DNA of 64,000 nucleotides from Melioribacter roseus P3M-2 (GTDB lineage Bacteria > Bacteroidota > Ignavibacteria > Ignavibacteriales > Melioribacteraceae): the NCBI RefSeq assembly GCF_000279145.1, contig NC_018178.1, positions 2,861,688 through 2,925,687 on the forward strand, read 5' to 3'. Shown in pieces: positions 9,226 to 19,226 of the stretch; the first letter of the stretch is position 1; each line of letters begins with the position of its first letter. The position numbers and the translations under genes were made by a program. The notes beneath the pieces are model-generated. The model saw only the letters and a list, made by a program, of their open reading frames with translations. It was not told where the DNA came from and did no database searches.

Positions 9226-10260
9226 ATGAATTCTAATATTTCCGACATCAAATGTAGAATTGCAATTGATGCTATGGGGGGAGATTATGCCCCCCTTAAT
9301 AATATCCTGGGCGCTCTCGATGCAATTAAAGAAGACAATTCGATCGATATCACTTTGATTGGCAACCGCGAGGAAATTCTAAAGACTCTCGCAAAAGAAA
9401 AAATCGAGCTTGACGAAAATCTTATTCATCACGCCTCTCAAACAATCGAAATGGACGACTCGCCGGTTTCTGCCATCAAATCGAAACCGGACTCTTCGAT
9501 TGTTGTGGGCGCAAAATTAATTAAAGAAAAGAAAATAGACGCTTTTGTAAGCCCCGGGAATACAGGAGCTGTAATGGCTGCTTCGACGCTTATTATGGGC
9601 AGAATTAAAGGAGTTAGCCGGCCGACAATCGGAGCTACATTCCCGACATCCGAAGGAAAGTTTTGTCTTGTATTCGACGCCGGGGCAAGCGTCGACAGCA
9701 AACCGCAGCACCTTTTCGAATACGCGGTTTTGGGAACTATCTTTGCCAAAGAAATTTACGGAATAAAAAATCCTTCCGTAGGACTGCTCAGTGTCGGCGA
9801 AGAAGAAACTAAGGGCAACGAACTTGTTTTCTCGACTTATCAGCTTCTTAAAAATTCTAATCTCAATTTCATCGGTAATGTAGAAGGAAGAGATATCCTT
9901 AACGGCAAAGCAGATATTGTAGTTTGCGACGGCTTTGTCGGAAACATATTGCTTAAATTCGGCGAAAGCGTACTTACATTCCTGAGAACAAAAATAAAAG
10001 ATTATGCGAACGAGGGGCTCCTTAATAAAATTAAGGCGCTAGTTACTAAAGGCGTACTGAAAAAGTCGCTTGCGGATATGGACTATCAGAAGTACGGAGG
10101 CGTACCCCTCCTCGGAGTGAACGGTATCAGTATAATAGGACACGGCTCAAGTACCCCTTTGGCAATCAAAAACATGATTTTAAGAGCCAGAGAGATGCAT
10201 CAAAAAAATCTTATTCAAAAATTCGAGGAAGCAATTAAAGAATATGGCAACTCCATATAA
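9226..10260 (+). CDS. plsX: Phosphate acyltransferase PlsX
   Basis: Makes acyl-phosphate from acyl-ACP for phosphatidic acid synthesis. The 344-residue protein has I-A-I-D-A-M-G-G-D near residue 12-20 and the downstream F-V-S-P-G-N-T-G-A and G-A-T-F-P-T segments of the family. Its 3' end overlaps fabH by 17 bases, a strong sign of translational coupling. Confidence 0.96.
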   Translation: MNSNISDIKCRIAIDAMGGDYAPLNNILGALDAIKEDNSIDITLIGNREEILKTLAKEKIELDENLIHHASQTIEMDDSPVSAIKSKPDSSIVVGAKLIKEKKIDAFVSPGNTGAVMAASTLIMGRIKGVSRPTIGATFPTSEGKFCLVFDAGASVDSKPQHLFEYAVLGTIFAKEIYGIKNPSVGLLSVGEEETKGNELVFSTYQLLKNSNLNFIGNVEGRDILNGKADIVVCDGFVGNILLKFGESVLTFLRTKIKDYANEGLLNKIKALVTKGVLKKSLADMDYQKYGGVPLLGVNGISIIGHGSSTPLAIKNMILRAREMHQKNLIQKFEEAIKEYGNSI

Positions 10261-11251
10261 ACCAATTAATGCTGCAATCACGGCTGTAGGGATGTACGTC
10301 CCGGATAAAGTCTTTGACAATAAATATTTCGAATCGATTGTTGAAACTTCCGACGAGTGGATTATAACGCGGACGGGCATAAAAGAAAGAAGAATTTTGG
10401 AAAACGGAGCAACGAGCGACTTGGCAGTAGGCGCTATTCAGGACTTGATTAAAAACTCGGATTTGAAACCCGAAGAAATTGATGTAATAATTATTGCTAC
10501 CGTTACGCCCGATATGTTTTTTCCGTCGACGGCTTGTTTGGTTCAGGATAAAATAGGCGCAAAAAACGCCTGGGGATTCGATCTTTCGGCTGCATGTTCA
10601 GGATTTTTATTTGCTTTGCAAACCGGCGCCGCATTGATAGAATCCGGCAGATACAAAAAAGTGCTGGTCGTCGGAGCCGATAAAATGAGCTCTATTACGG
10701 ATTATACGGACCGCAATACCTGCATCCTTTTCGGCGACGCAGCTTCGGCGGTTTTGCTCGAACCGACCGAAGATTTATCGTATGGCATTAAAGATTCTAT
10801 CCTGCATTGCGACGGTTCCGGGAAAGACAGTCTTTACATGAAAGCCGGCGGAAGTCTTATGCCCGCATCTCACGAAACCGTCGACAAAAAACTCCATTAT
10901 ATTTATCAGGACGGTAAAGCTGTATTCAAAGTAGCCGTAAAAGGAATGGCGGACGTCTCTTATGAAATAATGGAAAAAAACAATCTAAAACCCGAAGACG
11001 TCGCTTACCTTGTTCCTCATCAGGCTAATTTACGCATCATTTCCGCTACTGCCGAACGGATGGGAATTTCACAGGATAAAGTAATGATTAATATTGATAA
11101 ATACGGAAATACAACAGCCGCCACAATACCTCTTTGTTTGACTGAATATTATCGCGACGGTAAATTGAAGAAGGGCGATAATCTTATCCTTTCGGCTTTC
11201 GGCGCCGGATTTACATGGGGAGCTATTTACTTAACCTGGAGTATGGATTGA
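10244..11251 (+). CDS. fabH: 3-oxoacyl-ACP synthase III
   Basis: Condenses acetyl-CoA with malonyl-ACP to start fatty acid synthesis. The 335-residue protein carries the Cys-His-Asn triad: A-A-C-S-G-F near residue 119, P-H-Q-A-N near 263 and Y-G-N-T-T-A near 288. The E-R-R-I segment near 48 is also typical. It overlaps plsX by 17 bases at the start and shares one base with fabD (TGATG). Confidence 0.97.
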   Translation: MATPYKPINAAITAVGMYVPDKVFDNKYFESIVETSDEWIITRTGIKERRILENGATSDLAVGAIQDLIKNSDLKPEEIDVIIIATVTPDMFFPSTACLVQDKIGAKNAWGFDLSAACSGFLFALQTGAALIESGRYKKVLVVGADKMSSITDYTDRNTCILFGDAASAVLLEPTEDLSYGIKDSILHCDGSGKDSLYMKAGGSLMPASHETVDKKLHYIYQDGKAVFKVAVKGMADVSYEIMEKNNLKPEDVAYLVPHQANLRIISATAERMGISQDKVMINIDKYGNTTAATIPLCLTEYYRDGKLKKGDNLILSAFGAGFTWGAIYLTWSMD

Positions 11252-12165
11252 TGGGTAAAAAAGCCTTTATATTTCCGGGACAGGGTTCTCAGTACGTCGG
11301 GATGGCAAAAGATTTATTTGAGAACTCCGTCGAAGCCAAAGAAATGATTTTAACCGCCGAAGAAGCCACGGGTTTGCCGTTAAGAAATCTGATGTTTAAC
11401 GGACCCGAGGAATCATTAAAACAAACGGATGTTACGCAACCGGCAATCTATCTTCATAGCGTTGTTCTAAGCAGTTTGATAAGAACGCTGGAACCCGATT
11501 TTGTGGCGGGACATTCTCTCGGGGAATATTCTGCTTTGACTGCGGCAGGAGCCGTTCAATTTTACGAGGCGGTCAAACTCGTTCATGCGCGCGGTAAAGC
11601 AATGCTGAAAGCCGGCATTGAAAAGCCGGGCACAATGGCTGCGGTAGTCGGATTGAAGCCTGAAAAATTAATAGAAATTTGCAATCTTGCCAGCAGTGAT
11701 GGCATTGTACAATGCGCCAATTTTAATTCGCCCGGACAGATTGTAATCTCCGGTTCGGTAACCGGCGTCAGAAAAGCTATGGAAATTGCCAAACAAGAAG
11801 GCGCTAAGTTAGTGAAAGAACTGGTGGTAAGCGGAGCGTTTCATTCGCCTTTAATGGAAAATGCAAGAGACGAATTGAAAGAAACGCTCGATTCGACGCC
11901 GTTTTACGACGCTAAAAAACCGGTCTACACAAACGTTACGGCTAAACCCGTACAAAACAAGGATGAAATAAAAGAGCTGTTGTTGGCTCAGCTTACAAGC
12001 CCCGTGCGCTGGGAAGAATCGATAAAGAATATGATTGATGACGGCGCCGATGAATTTTATGAAATCGGTCCAGGCAAAGTTTTGCAGGGATTGGTTAAGA
12101 GAATTAATCCGGATGTCCGTATATTCGGTATCGAAAAATATTCAGATTTGGATAGGTATCTCTGA
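11251..12165 (+). CDS. fabD: Malonyl-CoA--ACP transacylase
   Basis: Loads malonyl groups onto ACP. I start at the ATG at 11251, which overlaps the fabH stop (TGATG) and gives the family N-terminus M-G-K-K-A-F-I-F-P-G-Q-G-S; an in-frame ATG at 11215 would add 12 atypical residues inside fabH. The catalytic serine is in G-H-S-L-G-E-Y near residue 90, and the partner histidine in G-A-F-H-S-P near 196. It has 304 residues and couples by one base to the DUF3109 gene. Confidence 0.96.
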   Translation: MGKKAFIFPGQGSQYVGMAKDLFENSVEAKEMILTAEEATGLPLRNLMFNGPEESLKQTDVTQPAIYLHSVVLSSLIRTLEPDFVAGHSLGEYSALTAAGAVQFYEAVKLVHARGKAMLKAGIEKPGTMAAVVGLKPEKLIEICNLASSDGIVQCANFNSPGQIVISGSVTGVRKAMEIAKQEGAKLVKELVVSGAFHSPLMENARDELKETLDSTPFYDAKKPVYTNVTAKPVQNKDEIKELLLAQLTSPVRWEESIKNMIDDGADEFYEIGPGKVLQGLVKRINPDVRIFGIEKYSDLDRYL

Positions 12166-12782
12166 TGGCCGAAGAAAAAAAGTTCGAAAAGAAAATTAAG
12201 GGTCTTTATGTCGATCCGCTTATCTTTACCCACAAATTTGTAAAAGGGTGCGACGCCTGTATCTGTACCGGAGAGTGTTGTTATTACGGAGTATATACTG
12301 ATAAGTACGAAGCCGACAAAATCCTGGCTATGAAAGATAAAGTCATTGCAGCTATGGACGATTCCCAGATTAAAGATCCGGATAAATGGTTCGAACCTCC
12401 GGAAGAAGATGAAGACTTCGAATCCGGCATAGCGGTTGGCACTCAGGTCTATAACGGAAAATGCGTCTTCCTCGATAAAATCGGGTACTGTACGTTACAA
12501 AAAATGGCAATGCAGGAAGGAATATACAAGTGGGAATATAAACCTTTCTACTGCATAATTTTCCCTTTGGTGGTCTACGAAGGCGCGCTTACTATCGACG
12601 ACGACCACTTAAATCGTCTGCATTATTGCAATAAACCCGAGAATCAGCCATCTACGGTTTTCGAAACCTGCAAAGATGAAATTATCCATATTCTCGGCGA
12701 AGACGGCTATAAAGAACTAGCGGAATACAGAGAGGAATATTTCAAAAAATTGAATGAGGGGAAAATTGAAGTTAAAGGATAA
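12165..12782 (+). CDS. DUF3109 family cysteine-rich protein
   Basis: A 205-residue protein of the DUF3109 type, proposed to bind zinc or iron. Cysteines cluster near residues 23-33 (C-D-A-C-I-C-T-G-E-C-C), then C-V-F-L near 100, Y-C-T-L near 109, Y-C-I-I near 129, H-Y-C near 153 and E-T-C near 168. This pattern could ligate a metal or cluster. No signal peptide or membrane helix is present. It sits between fabD (one-base overlap) and fabG (17-base overlap), fully coupled into the fatty-acid operon. Its function is unknown, and a role in lipid metabolism is only suggested by position. Confidence 0.82.
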   Translation: MAEEKKFEKKIKGLYVDPLIFTHKFVKGCDACICTGECCYYGVYTDKYEADKILAMKDKVIAAMDDSQIKDPDKWFEPPEEDEDFESGIAVGTQVYNGKCVFLDKIGYCTLQKMAMQEGIYKWEYKPFYCIIFPLVVYEGALTIDDDHLNRLHYCNKPENQPSTVFETCKDEIIHILGEDGYKELAEYREEYFKKLNEGKIEVKG

Positions 12783-13503
12783 AAGGGCAATAGTTACCGG
12801 AGGCACACGGGGCATCGGCAGAGCTATTGTTAAAGAATTGGTAAACGAAGGTTGCTCGGTGGTATTTACATATCACAGTTCGGAAGAAGCGGCTCGTCAA
12901 CTCGAAACCGAGCTCGGCAATCAAAATGTATTCGGTATTAAAGCCGACGCCGCTTCGTTTGAAGACGCGGAAAAGACGGTTAAATTTGCAATCGAAAAAT
13001 TGGGAGGCGTCGATATACTCGTCAACAACGCCGGGATAACGAAAGACAATTTGCTCTTGCGGATGTCGCCTGATGATTTCAACTCGGTTGTAGATACAAA
13101 TTTGAAAAGCGTTTTCAACTATACGAAAGCCGCTCTAAAGAGCATGATTTCTCAACGATACGGTAAAATTGTAAACATCAGTTCCGTCGTGGGATTGACC
13201 GGAAATGCGGGACAGGCAAATTATGCCGCTTCGAAAGCGGGCATAATCGGTTTTTCAAAATCAAACGCAAAAGAACTCGCTTCCAGAAATATTAATGTGA
13301 ACGTAGTGGCTCCGGGATTTATCGAAACCGATATGACAAATAAATTGACCGACCAGCAAAAAGAAGCTATATTAGCGAATGTTCCTATAAAAAGATTGGG
13401 TAAACCCGAAGACGTTGCTAAAGCCGTGGCGTTTTTATGCAGCAGCGATTCGGATTATATAACCGGACAGGTTATAACCGTCGACGGCGGTATGGTAATG
13501 TAA
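12766..13503 (+). CDS. fabG: 3-oxoacyl-ACP reductase
   Basis: NADPH-dependent short-chain reductase of the elongation cycle. I choose the TTG at 12766: it yields the family start M-K-L-K-D-K-R-A-I-V-T-G-G and has a GAGGGGA Shine-Dalgarno box just upstream, whereas the ATG at 12754 would place that box inside the gene. The nucleotide motif T-G-G-T-R-G-I-G, the N-N-A-G-I-T motif, the catalytic serine in N-I-S-S-V-V-G and Y-A-A-S-K are all present. It has 245 residues and overlaps the DUF3109 gene by 17 bases. Confidence 0.95.
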   Translation: MKLKDKRAIVTGGTRGIGRAIVKELVNEGCSVVFTYHSSEEAARQLETELGNQNVFGIKADAASFEDAEKTVKFAIEKLGGVDILVNNAGITKDNLLLRMSPDDFNSVVDTNLKSVFNYTKAALKSMISQRYGKIVNISSVVGLTGNAGQANYAASKAGIIGFSKSNAKELASRNINVNVVAPGFIETDMTNKLTDQQKEAILANVPIKRLGKPEDVAKAVAFLCSSDSDYITGQVITVDGGMVM

Positions 13504-13560
13504 TATAAAATGTTTCTAATTAATAATTAATTATTCAATAACATTTAAGGAGTAAAATAA

Positions 13561-13794
13561 ATGGACATTGAAGCAAAAGTAAAAGAAATAATCATGGACA
13601 AGCTCGGCGTTGAAGAATCTCAAATTACACCCGAGGCATCCTTCACAAACGACCTTGGCGCTGATTCATTGGATATCGTAGAATTGGTTATGGGTTTCGA
13701 ATCGGCTTTCGATATTTCGATTCCAGACGAAGACGCCGAAAAAATTGCTACAGTCGGCGATGCAATCAAGTATCTCAAAGAAAAAGTAAGTTAA
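13561..13794 (+). CDS. acpP: Acyl carrier protein
   Basis: A 77-residue acidic carrier with the phosphopantetheine serine at residue 36 in [10 protein letters not shown] strong AAGGAGT ribosome site lies 8 bases before the ATG, after a 57-base very AT-rich leader that separates it from fabG and could hold an extra promoter. A terminator hairpin follows directly, so acpP transcripts may outnumber fabF. Confidence 0.98.
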   Translation: MDIEAKVKEIIMDKLGVEESQITPEASFTNDLGADSLDIVELVMGFESAFDISIPDEDAEKIATVGDAIKYLKEKVS

Positions 13795-13801
13795 TAATAG
13801 A

Positions 13802-13836
13802 GAGGCTGTTCGACCGAACAGCCTCGTTTTTCTTTT
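13802..13836 (+). terminator. Rho-independent terminator or attenuator between acpP and fabF
   Basis: The perfect inverted repeat GAGGCTGTTCG (13802-13812) pairs with CGAACAGCCTC (13815-13825) and is followed by TTTTT-C-TTTT. It lies 7 bases after acpP and 19 before fabF on the same strand, so it probably trims transcription rather than ending the gene cluster. Confidence 0.85.
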
Positions 13837-13854
13837 ATTAAAAACGGGAATATT

Positions 13855-15099
13855 ATGCAGAAAAGAAGAGTCGTTATAACCGGAATGGGGGCGGTAACGC
13901 CGATTGGAAATAATATTAAAGATTTCTGGGAAGGTTTAATTTCCGGAAAAAACGGAGCGGGCAAAATTACTAAATTCGACGTATCCGAATTTACGACTCA
14001 ATTTGCCTGCGAACTGAAAAATTTCGATCCTGCCGATTATATCGATAAAAAAGAACTCCGCAGAATGGATTCATATACTCATTATGCGCTCGCTTCGGCA
14101 GCCATGGCTTTGGAAGATTCCGCAATAGACCTCTCCAAGATTAACAAAGAAATGGCGGGCGTGGTGTTCGGAAGCGGCATCGGAGGCATTTGGACTTTTG
14201 AAGAACAACATTCTGCATTTGTCAATGGGGGACCCAAAAGAGTAAGTCCGTTCTTTGTTCCCATGATGATTCCCGATATTGCAGCCGGTCACATTTCAAT
14301 CAAATACGGGTTGAAAGGACCGAACTATGCGACTGTATCCGCATGCGCAACTTCTTCTCATGCAATAGCAGATGCATTTATTCTTATTCAAAGAGGCTCT
14401 GCCGATCTGATATTTACAGGCGGATCAGAAGCGCCGATTACTCCGATGTCGATTGCGGGATTTAATTCGGCGCGAGCTCTCTCTACGTGGAACGACCGTT
14501 ATATGGAGGCTTCCAGACCGTTCGACAAAGACCGCAACGGTTTTGTAATGGGAGAAGGAGGCGGCGTTATTGTACTCGAAGAGCTCGAACACGCGTTGGC
14601 AAGAGGCGCCAAAATTTATGCGGAAATTGTCGGCGTCGGATTAACCGGCGACGCTTATCACATTACGGCTCCCGCTCCGAATGGCGAAGGAGCTGCCCGC
14701 GCCATGAAAGAAGCCCTTCGCGACGCAGATGTAAAACCCGAAGAAGTCGATTATATCAACGCTCACGGCACTTCGACAGAATTGAACGATATCAACGAGA
14801 CAAAAGCTATTAAATCGGTCTTTGGCGATCATGCTTACAAATTGAACGTCAGCTCCACTAAATCGATGACGGGGCATTTGCTCGGCGCCGCAGGAGCCGT
14901 TGAAGCAATCGCCACAATATTAGCAATAAAAAACAGCTCTATTCCGCCGACAATTAACCTTGAAGAACCCGATCCCGAGTGCGATTTGAATTATACGCCG
15001 AAGAAGCCCGTAAACAGAGAAATTAAATATGCGATCAGCAACACTTTCGGATTCGGAGGTCATAACGCCAGTCTGTTGTTTAAAAAGTTCGAAGGATAA
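13855..15099 (+). CDS. fabF: 3-oxoacyl-ACP synthase II
   Basis: The elongating condensing enzyme. The 414-residue protein has the catalytic cysteine in V-S-A-C-A-T-S near residue 164 and two histidines in N-A-H-G-T-S-T near 304 and T-G-H-L-L-G-A near 341. It begins 19 bases after the acpP terminator with an ATG at 13855 and is followed by rnc after 2 bases. Confidence 0.97.
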   Translation: MQKRRVVITGMGAVTPIGNNIKDFWEGLISGKNGAGKITKFDVSEFTTQFACELKNFDPADYIDKKELRRMDSYTHYALASAAMALEDSAIDLSKINKEMAGVVFGSGIGGIWTFEEQHSAFVNGGPKRVSPFFVPMMIPDIAAGHISIKYGLKGPNYATVSACATSSHAIADAFILIQRGSADLIFTGGSEAPITPMSIAGFNSARALSTWNDRYMEASRPFDKDRNGFVMGEGGGVIVLEELEHALARGAKIYAEIVGVGLTGDAYHITAPAPNGEGAARAMKEALRDADVKPEEVDYINAHGTSTELNDINETKAIKSVFGDHAYKLNVSSTKSMTGHLLGAAGAVEAIATILAIKNSSIPPTINLEEPDPECDLNYTPKKPVNREIKYAISNTFGFGGHNASLLFKKFEG

Positions 15100-15101
15100 T
15101 C

Positions 15102-15866
15102 TTGTTTGGAAGGTTTATCAAAAATATTTTTTCCCGCAAGGAACGAAAATATATAAAAGATTATCTGTTCGACATCGAACTGCTTGAAAGCATTTTGGGC
15201 TTCAAAGTAAAAAACGCAGAATACTACATTAAAGCTCTAACCCACAGATCGTATCTCGAGCTTTTTCCGGAACTCGAAAAATCCAACGAACGACTCGAAT
15301 TCCTCGGCGACGCTGTCCTCAATATGGTTGTGGCCGAATATTTGTTTCGTACATATTCCACTCAGGAAGAAGGCTTTCTTACCAAAGTGCGCTCCACAAT
15401 TGTAAACAGAGCCAATTTGTTCGCATGCGCGGAATACCTCGGAATTGTCAGGCTTTTACTCTATAACCAAAAATATATCGACCAGACCGCGGAAGGAATG
15501 AAAACAATTTTATCCGACGCTATCGAAGCTCTGATAGGCGCCATTTATCTGGACAGGGGATTAAAATACGCGAAACAGTTTATTTTAAGAGCCGTAATTT
15601 TACCGTCTAAAGAACACGGGAATATATTGAAAGACCAAAATTATAAAGGACAATTGCTCGAACTTACCCATTCGAAGAAAATCAGCTCGCCCAGATACGT
15701 CGTTGTTAGCGAAACAGGACCGCAGCACGACAAGGAATTTGTTGTGGATGTTTTTGTGAATAACGAAAAACTCGGCAGCGGTAAAGGGAAGAACAAAAAA
15801 ACCGCAGAACAAAACGCCGCGAAGGACGCCCTCTCGAAAATTAAAGACGCCCCCTCTTCATCTTAA
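15102..15866 (+). CDS. rnc: Ribonuclease III
   Basis: Double-strand-specific endoribonuclease for rRNA and mRNA processing. Its 254 residues include a catalytic domain with the N-E-R-L-E-F-L-G-D-A-V-L signature near residue 62-73 and a C-terminal double-stranded RNA-binding domain (about 180-250, ending G-S-G-K-G-K-N-K-K-T-A-E-Q). The start is TTG at 15102 with GAAGGAT immediately upstream. The acpP-fabF-rnc order is common in many bacteria. Confidence 0.95.
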   Translation: MFGRFIKNIFSRKERKYIKDYLFDIELLESILGFKVKNAEYYIKALTHRSYLELFPELEKSNERLEFLGDAVLNMVVAEYLFRTYSTQEEGFLTKVRSTIVNRANLFACAEYLGIVRLLLYNQKYIDQTAEGMKTILSDAIEALIGAIYLDRGLKYAKQFILRAVILPSKEHGNILKDQNYKGQLLELTHSKKISSPRYVVVSETGPQHDKEFVVDVFVNNEKLGSGKGKNKKTAEQNAAKDALSKIKDAPSSS

Positions 15867-15928
15867 TACTTTTAACTATATTAGCTATGCTAAATAATTT
15901 ATAATTTCCATTAAAGAGAGTAATAAAT

Positions 15929-18808
15929 ATGGAGACCCCATTATTTAACGACAAATTTGTCAATCGCCATGTCGGACCCGACGAAAGCGATATTAAACAA
16001 ATGTGCGACACAATCGCCGTTTCTTCGCTCGATGAACTTGTTGAAAAAGCTCTGCCTGAATCAATACGCAGCGAAAAAAAGCTCGAGCTGGACGAACCGT
16101 TGAGCGAATACCACATGATCGAAAGACTCACGGAAATTGCAAACGAAAACAAACTTTTCAAGAATTATATCGGACTCGGTTATTATCCCGTTATTTTGCC
16201 GGGAGTAATTCGGAGAAACATTCTGGAAAATCCCGATTGGTACACTCCATACACTCCGTATCAGGCAGAAATATCGCAGGGAAGGCTAGAAGCCTTGCTC
16301 AATTTCCAGACTATGATAATCGACATGACAGGGTTGCCGATTGCAAACGCTTCGTTACTCGACGAAGCGACAGCGGCGGCCGAAGCGATGGCAATGCTAT
16401 TTAATTTTCAGAAAAACGGAAAGAAAAACGCCAATAAATTTTTCGTATCGAATGACGTTTTTCCTCAAACAATTGAAGTGCTGAAAACGAGAAGCGAACC
16501 TATCGGTATTGAACTCGTGATAGATGAGCCCGGGAATGCCCGGTTTGACGAATCGTATTTCGGGCTTATTGTTCAATATCCCGCTTCCTCCGGAAAAATT
16601 ATCGATTATTCGGAATTATTCAAAAAAGCAGACGAGTTCGGAATTCTCAAAGCTGTGGCTGCTGATTTAATGAGTTTAACTCTTCTGACTCCTCCGGGAG
16701 AATTCGGCGCCGACGTAGCAGTTGGCGCAACGCAGCGCTTCGGCGTGCCGATGGGATTCGGCGGTCCGCATGCGGCTTATTTTGCGACCAAAGAGGAATA
16801 TAAAAGATTCGTACCGGGCAGAATCATCGGAGTTTCGATCGACCGCCACGGAAACAGAGCTCTGAGAATGGCGCTTCAAACCAGGGAACAGCATATCAAA
16901 CGAGAGCATGCGACTAGTAATATTTGCACTTCTCAGGCATTGCTCGCTGTAATGGCTTCAATGTACGCAGTCTATCACGGTCCCGAAGGAATTAAAAATA
17001 TTGCCGAGCGGATTCATTATTTGACATCGTTGTTGAATAGTCATCTTAAAAATATGGGGCTGAATCAACTTAACGATTTTTATTTCGATACGCTGCTAAT
17101 TAAATTCAAAAATCCTTCGGAAGTAGAGTCCGTTCGTAAACTGGCGCTCGAAAGAAAGATTAATTTCCGCTATACTGATGCCGACAAGATAAGCATTTCA
17201 ATTTCGCAAGCTACTACATTTGAAGATATTGCTGAAATCGTGGAAATCTTCGATAAAGCGCTCGGACTCTCATATTCGACGAAAGTCGACAAAATCGAAT
17301 TCGATTACTATGCTATCCCTGATAAATTAAAAAGAAGAAGTCCGTATTTGACTCACCCGGTATTTAATAAATATCATTCCGAAACCGAATTGATGAGGTA
17401 TATCAAGAGTTTAACGGTCAAAGATTTTTCATTGACGACTTCGATGATTTCTCTCGGATCGTGCACAATGAAATTGAACGCCGCCACGGAGATGTTCGGA
17501 ATTAGCTGGGAAGAGTTTACGGAAATTCATCCTTTCGCGCCTTCCGATCAGGCGGAAGGTTATTTCAGAATAATAAAAGAATTGGGCGACGATTTGATGA
17601 AAATAACAGGATTTAAAGGAATTTCTTTCCAGCCGAATTCGGGCGCACAGGGAGAATATACAGGACTGATGGTTATACGCGCTTATCATAAAAGCAGAGG
17701 AGAAGGCAACAGAAATATTGTTCTGATACCATCTTCTGCGCATGGTACTAATCCTGCAAGCGCCGTTATGGCGGGCAACAAAGTAGTGGTTGTCAAATGC
17801 GATGAAAACGGCAATATCGATTTGAACGATCTCAAATCCAAAGCCGAAGAGCATAAAGATAATTTATCGGCATTAATGGTTACTTATCCGTCCACTCACG
17901 GAGTTTTTGAAGAAGATATCGTGGAAATTTGCAAAATCATTCACGACAACGGCGGACAGGTTTATATGGACGGAGCAAATTTAAATGCGCTCGTCGGGTT
18001 GGCATACCCGGCGGAAATAGGCGCAGACGTATGTCATATAAATCTCCACAAAACATTTGCAATTCCGCACGGAGGCGGAGGTCCGGGAATGGGTCCGATT
18101 GCCGTCGCCGAACACTTAAAACCGTTTTTGCCGGGACACCCGCTTGTGAAAACCGGCGGCGAAAATGCAATATCGGCGGTTTCCGCCGCTCCTTTCGGAA
18201 GTCCGCTCATTTTAATTATTTCTTATGCTTACATTAAAATGATGGGCGGCGAAGGCTTGACTCACGCTACAAAAGCGGCAATTCTGAATGCGAATTATCT
18301 CAAAGAAAAACTGAAAAGTTATTTCCCGGTTCTCTATTCCGGCAAAAGAGGATTTGTAGCGCACGAGCTGATATTCGATACGAGAAAGTTCAAACAGACG
18401 GCAAAAATTGACGTGGACGATATTGCCAAACGATTAATGGATTACGGATTCCATGCTCCGACCGTATCATTCCCCGTTCCGGGAACATTGATGGTCGAAC
18501 CGACGGAAAGCGAATCGAAATACGAGCTTGACAGATTTTGCGACGCCATGATTTCAATCTATAATGAAATTAAAGAAATCGAAGAAGGCAAATTCGACGC
18601 CGAAGACAATGTATTGAAAAACGCGCCGCATACTCCGTTTGAATTGTCTGCTGACGAATGGAACCATTCGTATACGCGTACAAAAGCGGCTTTCCCGGTG
18701 GACTATCTTAAAATCTACAAACCGTGGGTTTCGGTAGGCAGAATAAACAACGCTTACGGCGACAGAAATCTCATTTGCAGTTGTCCGCCCGTATCTCAAT
18801 ACGAATAA
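15929..18808 (+). CDS. gcvP: Glycine dehydrogenase (decarboxylating), single-chain P protein
   Basis: PLP-dependent decarboxylase of the glycine cleavage system. At 959 residues it is the fused form, where the N- and C-terminal halves correspond to GcvPA and GcvPB. The PLP lysine is in H-I-N-L-H-K-T-F near residue 705, followed by the glycine-rich [11 protein letters not shown]. An [10 protein letters not shown] motif occurs near residue 510-519. The gcvT, gcvH and lpd partners are not in the window. It is preceded by a 62-base AT-rich gap and a GAGAG ribosome site. Confidence 0.97.
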   Translation: METPLFNDKFVNRHVGPDESDIKQMCDTIAVSSLDELVEKALPESIRSEKKLELDEPLSEYHMIERLTEIANENKLFKNYIGLGYYPVILPGVIRRNILENPDWYTPYTPYQAEISQGRLEALLNFQTMIIDMTGLPIANASLLDEATAAAEAMAMLFNFQKNGKKNANKFFVSNDVFPQTIEVLKTRSEPIGIELVIDEPGNARFDESYFGLIVQYPASSGKIIDYSELFKKADEFGILKAVAADLMSLTLLTPPGEFGADVAVGATQRFGVPMGFGGPHAAYFATKEEYKRFVPGRIIGVSIDRHGNRALRMALQTREQHIKREHATSNICTSQALLAVMASMYAVYHGPEGIKNIAERIHYLTSLLNSHLKNMGLNQLNDFYFDTLLIKFKNPSEVESVRKLALERKINFRYTDADKISISISQATTFEDIAEIVEIFDKALGLSYSTKVDKIEFDYYAIPDKLKRRSPYLTHPVFNKYHSETELMRYIKSLTVKDFSLTTSMISLGSCTMKLNAATEMFGISWEEFTEIHPFAPSDQAEGYFRIIKELGDDLMKITGFKGISFQPNSGAQGEYTGLMVIRAYHKSRGEGNRNIVLIPSSAHGTNPASAVMAGNKVVVVKCDENGNIDLNDLKSKAEEHKDNLSALMVTYPSTHGVFEEDIVEICKIIHDNGGQVYMDGANLNALVGLAYPAEIGADVCHINLHKTFAIPHGGGGPGMGPIAVAEHLKPFLPGHPLVKTGGENAISAVSAAPFGSPLILIISYAYIKMMGGEGLTHATKAAILNANYLKEKLKSYFPVLYSGKRGFVAHELIFDTRKFKQTAKIDVDDIAKRLMDYGFHAPTVSFPVPGTLMVEPTESESKYELDRFCDAMISIYNEIKEIEEGKFDAEDNVLKNAPHTPFELSADEWNHSYTRTKAAFPVDYLKIYKPWVSVGRINNAYGDRNLICSCPPVSQYE

Positions 18809-18817
18809 CGGAAGTAT

Positions 18818-19222
18818 ATGTATAACAACAACGAATGTGAATTGCTGAAAAATTCAAAGCGGATTGCGGTGGTAGGCTTATCACGCAATCCGTTTAAAAC
18901 AAGCAGAATGATTGCCGATTATTTGATCCGCAACGGCTACGAAATAGCGGGCGTCAATCCGAATTTGAACGACGACTTCGATATACCGGTCTTTAAATCT
19001 CTGACCGATATCCCTTTCGATATCGATATTGTTAATATTTTCAGAAGGTCTGAAGATATTCCGGAACTGATTCCCGACATACTTGAAATTAAACCTCGCG
19101 GAGTCTGGCTGCAGCTTGGAATACGCAACGACGACGCTGTCGCTCCGTTAATCAAAAACGGTATTACGGTTATACAGGACGAATGCATTAAGATTGTTCA
19201 CTCGATGTGCTTCGGAGGATAG
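18818..19222 (+). CDS. CoA-binding domain protein (YccU type)
   Basis: A 134-residue single-domain Rossmann protein of the CoA_binding family. It shows A-V-V-G-L-S-R-N-P near residues 17-25, G-V-N-P-N near 46, and V-W-L-Q-L-G-I-R-N near 93-101. The C-terminal C-I-K-I-V-H is typical. Members bind CoA; their physiological role is not established. It lies 9 bases after gcvP and 4 before rsmE, probably in one transcript. Confidence 0.88.
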   Translation: MYNNNECELLKNSKRIAVVGLSRNPFKTSRMIADYLIRNGYEIAGVNPNLNDDFDIPVFKSLTDIPFDIDIVNIFRRSEDIPELIPDILEIKPRGVWLQLGIRNDDAVAPLIKNGITVIQDECIKIVHSMCFGG

Positions 19223-19226
19223 ATAA

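Noticed and set aside
14487-14813. Arg-rich plus-strand frame inside fabF
   Set aside because: It lies in another frame of a strongly conserved gene, and its Arg-rich composition is what a shifted reading of Ala/Glu/Gly codons gives.
15880-15900. TTAGC-TAT-GCTAA palindrome before gcvP as an operator
   Set aside because: Only 5-bp arms in AT-rich DNA and no second copy seen; too little to call. The 62-base gap is also too short for a glycine riboswitch.
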